Origin: Stramonita haemastoma
Lineage: Eukaryota > Mollusca > Gastropoda > Neogastropoda > Muricidae
Direction of reading: 5' to 3'
DNA: 22,500 nt
NCBI GenBank assembly: GCA_030674155.1
Contig: CM060327.1
Span: 18,131,748-18,154,247, forward strand
The translations under genes were made by a program, and so were the position numbers. Shown one piece after another: positions 19,790-22,500 of the stretch. Positions within the stretch are counted from its first letter, which is position 1, and the number at the start of each line of letters is the position of its first letter. Below the pieces are notes generated by a model. It searched no databases. It was not told where the DNA came from and saw only the letters and a list, made by a program, of their open reading frames with translations.

Positions 19790-20285
19790 CTTACTTGTCT
19801 TCTTTGTTTGCTGTATGTTTGTTTTTGCCCTTTTTTTTGTTTGGGGAGAGGTTGTTTTTCTGGTGCTATATATTTTTTCTTGTTTTTGTTATTTGATAGC
19901 GCTCTAGTCTGTTTTAATTTGTTGTTTGTTGCTTTCTGTTTGTCTTTTGATTTTTTATTTCAATTTGCTTTAGTGTTCACATCTTTATTCTTTTCTTTTG
20001 TTTTCTTTTACTCATCCTTTTTATTTATTACCTGTCTTTTTCTCTTTTTTTTTTCCTTTTTTTTGTTCTTTCAATCTTGTTTTCTTTCTTTCGTTTTTTC
20101 TTTGTTTCTTTCAGTCATAGTTTTTCTTTCTCTCTTTCTGTTTTTCTTTCTTTCTTACTTATATTTCTTTTGACTTTTTTCCCCCTTTTTTCTTGTCTTT
20201 CCTTTGTTTTTCTTTGTGCTTTTTCAATCATTTTTCAATTATTTAGTTGTATTTTTTATGAGTTTATATCTCATTTTCTTCCTAT
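19790..20285. repeat. ~500-bp T-rich polypyrimidine region
   Basis: The + strand is overwhelmingly T with scattered C and G: TTTCTTTC and TTTTG runs, for example CTTTCTTTCGTTTTTTC at about 20084. It is strongly strand-asymmetric. ORFs of 71-175 aa on + here are Phe/Leu/Ser read-through. The end CTTTTCAACAG (20290-20300) looks like an acceptor, but no credible exon follows. Confidence 0.8.
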
Positions 20286-20318
20286 TTGGCTTTTCAACAG
20301 AATTATTTTCCGCTGTTT

Positions 20319-20420
20319 GCCTTTCCAATAGATCATTCCAGCGACGTGGAGGGAAGGGGGGGTGGGGGGGGTTCTGCTGCATGGGTAATAGCTTGCCCTC
20401 CCTACTTACTTACCAAGGCT
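20319..20420 (+). repeat. Left arm of a ~100-bp inverted repeat (partner 21241-21343)
   Basis: Runs TTTCCAATAGATCATTCCAG, GTGGAG, a G-rich run (20352-20371), TTCTGCTGCATGG, AGCTTGCCCTCC, ACTTACTTACC. It matches the reverse complement of 21343-21241 in that order with roughly one mismatch in six or seven bases. Both arms contain the homopolymer G/C run. Confidence 0.8.
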
Positions 20421-20584
20421 TTGCGCTCTGTTGTATTTATTATTTTCTTCTCTTTGAAAATGTGTACACAAGCGTTTTTTTTTTTTTCATTACCCAGAGA
20501 AGGAGAGTCTCTAACATCAGCTACTATGGTGCAGAGATCAGCAAATTGAACCATTTCTTTGGAGGTGGAGGGCGTAATTGTAAT

Positions 20585-20690
<106 letters not shown>

Positions 20691-20925
20691 CATTTTTATT
20701 TTATTCTTTTCTATCGAGGATAATGGAATAAGCACTCATTTGCATTTTTCATCCAGTACCCGTGTGTATGCAGTTTTGTAAATCTTGTCATCTGTTCCCA
20801 CCGGCACACAATGGCCTACTCTTACGAAAAGCGGAACAGGATTTAACGTGTTCGCAAGATGTTCTGTGGGCGTTCGCACACGGAGCCTCGGTTTACAGTC
20901 TCATCTGAAAGACTTTGGAAGAGAG
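20691..20925 (-). mobile_element. Dispersed retroposon family, copy 3
   Basis: Reverse complement of the family. On + it runs: T-rich tail (20691-20710), GGATAATGGAATAAGCACTC, ATCCAGTACCCGTGTGTATGC, TTTTGTAAATCTTGTCATC, GGCACACAATGGCCTACTCT, TACGAAAAGCGGAACAGGAT, TTAACGTGTTCGC, GTTCGCACACGGAGCCTCGG, TTTACAGTCTCATCTGAAAG. It is the fullest copy; its 5' end may extend to about 20980. On the minus strand the tail is A-rich (AAGAATAAAATAAAAAT), as in copies 1 and 2. Confidence 0.75.
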
Positions 20926-20984
20926 TGGAGTCAGCACTGATGTTAACTCCAGGGGAAAAATCCCCTCGAACGGGAGTCAAACGC

Positions 20985-20986
<2 letters not shown>

Positions 20987-21061
<75 letters not shown>

Positions 21062-21132
21062 TACGTGCGTGCGTGAGTGCGTGTGTGTGTTGTGTGTGTG
21101 TGTGTGTGTGCGCGTACGTGCGTGCGTGTGGT

Positions 21133-21174
<42 letters not shown>

Positions 21175-21182
21175 GTGTGTGT
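20987..21182. repeat. (GT)n tract with 53-bp internal duplication
   Basis: GT with GCGCGTACGTGCGTGCGTG at 21057 and again at about 21110, a 53-bp period within the tract. CV-rich ORFs here are artefacts. Confidence 0.9.
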
Positions 21183-21240
21183 AGGTATCTGTCAGTCTGA
21201 AAGACTATGGGATTGCGTTCTAATCGCTCTAAAGTGAAAA

Positions 21241-21343
21241 GCCTGGGTAAGTAAATATGGAGGGCAAGCTGTCATCCATGCAGTAGACCCCCCCCCCCCC
21301 CCCCTCTTTTCTCCATGTCACTGGAATGATCTATTGGAAAAGC
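21241..21343 (-). repeat. Right arm of the ~100-bp inverted repeat (partner 20319-20420)
   Basis: Runs GTAAGTAAATATGGAGGGCAAGCT..CCATGCAG, a C16-type run (21289-21304), then CTCCATGTCACTGGAATGAT and CTATTGGAAAAGC. It is the reverse complement of the left arm. Confidence 0.8.
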
Positions 21344-21467
21344 AATCGCCGATACGATTGGTTCCAGTGCTGTTGCAGGAGCCGCCAGAACGTTGCCATA
21401 TACAGCCCTGAACCACCCTGGGACTCGAACTTCCCGATTTGTCCTCAAGGATGGTGTTTAAATACAA

Positions 21468-21606
21468 AACCTGTGTGCATGCTGGTGTTTTGTTTTGTTT
21501 AAATTGTTGTCTTCCGCTCCTACCAGAACACTATGGCCTGCTCTTTGAATGGTGAAATATGTTCTGTGCATTCGCACACGGGGCTTCGGTTTATAGTCTC
21601 ATCCGA
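21468..21606 (-). mobile_element. Dispersed retroposon family, copy 4 (partial)
   Basis: On + it matches copy 3 in order: CTGTGTGCATGC, TTTTGT..AAATTGTTGTCTTCCGCTCC, GAACACTATGGCCTGCTCTT, ATGTTCTGTGCATTCGCACA, CGGGGCTTCGGTTTATAGTC, TCATCCG. It has a deletion of the GCGGAACAGGATTTAACGTG segment. The A-rich tail is not evident. Confidence 0.6.
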
Positions 21607-21782
21607 ATATACGTTTGCATGTCCCTGAATGATGACGATGTATACTGTACCACATAATATCGCTTTTGAGGCATAGAGCTGACAACTGAACGAAGTTGTT
21701 TTAAGGATCAAGTGAAGGGTGTTTCTTCAAGTAGAATTTTTTTTTTTCTATTACATGGATGACGTTTTGATTTATGTTGCGC

Positions 21783-21855
21783 GTTTGTTTGTGTATTTGT
21801 TTGTTTGGTTTGTTTGTTGGCTGGTTGGGTGGTTTGTTGCTTTGTTTTTGTTTTT
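21783..21855. repeat. Degenerate (GTTT)n/(GGTT)n tract
   Basis: TTTGTTTG and GGTTGGG variants. The ORFs on each strand through it are low-complexity. Confidence 0.8.
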
Positions 21856-22500
21856 ATCAAAATCGTTTTTTTCAATGTCACCATTAATATTCTTGTCATT
21901 CATTTTGGGATAGGTAGAATTGTGCAAACTTACAAAAAACCCAAATCGAAGCTGAACAGGCAAAGTCGATAGGCATCATTCAGTGACAGTATTCCAACAC
22001 ACTAGTGTACGTCAAATTGTGCAGTTCGTCTTCTGTTGACCTACTTGAATTTCTGGAACATCTTTGGCATGTCATTTATAGCAGCAATAGTCAGTCAAAC
22101 ACCACTGCAGCAGTCTTCTTACCCTTTGAAGAAAAAGATATTTGCATTCTGCAGAGTGTTTAGATGTTTACCCTAATACATTGGTCACATTTTTGACAAG
22201 TTGCATTGTACAACTGACAGATGGAAAGGTGGTGAAAGGTATAACCAATAGCACCACTGTCGTATTTGTTTGTGTGTGTGGTATTTTCCATTTCTGTGAA
22301 ATCCTCCAAACTACAGGGTAATAATTGACAGATTTTTATGGGTTGTCAGGAACTGAGAAATTCAAACGGAAACAGTTGTGGGCAGACTGTCGAGATGAAG
22401 AGGAGAGGGGTTAGATCAAGCGAGGGAATATGTAAAGAATACTCGTTTTTTCCAAGCAACAGAAACATTTGTTAGTATTGTATTGTATACCACTATATTA
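21856..22500. other. Unique stretch, nothing recognised
   Basis: No ORF above 64 aa and no repeat shared with the rest of the window that I can see. Confidence 0.45.

Noticed and set aside
21420..21430. tRNA B-box-like GTTCGAGTCCC on the minus strand
   Set aside because: An isolated 11-bp match with no A box at the right spacing; not enough for a tRNA or SINE promoter.

Overview
This window looks like non-coding or intron-rich nuclear DNA from an animal. I recognise no complete protein-coding gene. The base composition is AT-rich. It is crowded with long (GA)n, (CA)n/(GT)n and trinucleotide tracts, several minisatellites, diverged tandem duplications of 0.5-1 kb, and retroposon remnants. Long runs without ORFs, GT-AG splice-like junctions and LINE/SINE 3' tails all point to a eukaryote. 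Several dispersed repeats resemble sequences I recall from marine mollusc (gastropod) genomes, so I suggest an invertebrate, probably a mollusc, with low confidence. Most long ORFs are artefacts of dinucleotide tracts (S/L, R/E, C/V, H/T repeats).

Layout. 1-700: a ~54-bp minisatellite invaded by GA expansions, then (GA)n-G18. 700-2680: unique AT-rich DNA with GT/CA tracts. 2684-5275: a GA tract followed by three diverged tandem copies of a ~0.5-1.1 kb unit; the internal GT tract and junction GA tract differ between copies. 5458-5658: three copies of a 67-bp unit. 6502-6600: 3' end of a LINE-like element (minus). 6661-7062: CA tracts. 7292-7535: a SINE-like element (minus). 8220-8985: degenerate C-rich repeats, a MITE-like inverted repeat, and copy 1 of a dispersed retroposon family. 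9246-9425: compound CA/CT tract. 9426-11755: AT-rich DNA with nothing recognisable.

11756-13575 is the most gene-like part. Read on the minus strand, ~490-bp units are tandemly repeated. Each has an exon-like block between a TTTTACCAG acceptor and an AAAG/GTAAGG-type donor, separated by intron-like stretches of 370-385 bp. They lead to an open terminal exon that ends at 11756. A 52-bp minisatellite lies in the most upstream block. 14148-14278 may be a plus-strand terminal exon. 14360-15180 is a 26-bp minisatellite. 15369-15913 is purine-rich. 15996-16400 is a 5'-truncated LINE (minus) retaining the reverse-transcriptase C-terminus and an (ATT)n tail. 16690-16745 has an ATGGCGGC start in a YY1-like context. 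18066-18351 is a candidate minus-strand first exon with a GTAAGT donor. 18684-18919 is a chain of five different trinucleotide tracts. 19790-20285 is a pyrimidine tract. 20319-21343 is a ~1-kb inverted-repeat structure enclosing retroposon copy 3 and a (CA)(TA)(GT) palindrome. Copy 4 follows, and the last ~600 bp show nothing.

A possible but unproven reading is one minus-strand transcript from near 18.3 kb to 11.76 kb, with the exon-like units as cassettes. Two of those blocks have stops in all three frames, so they would be non-coding exons or decayed duplicates.
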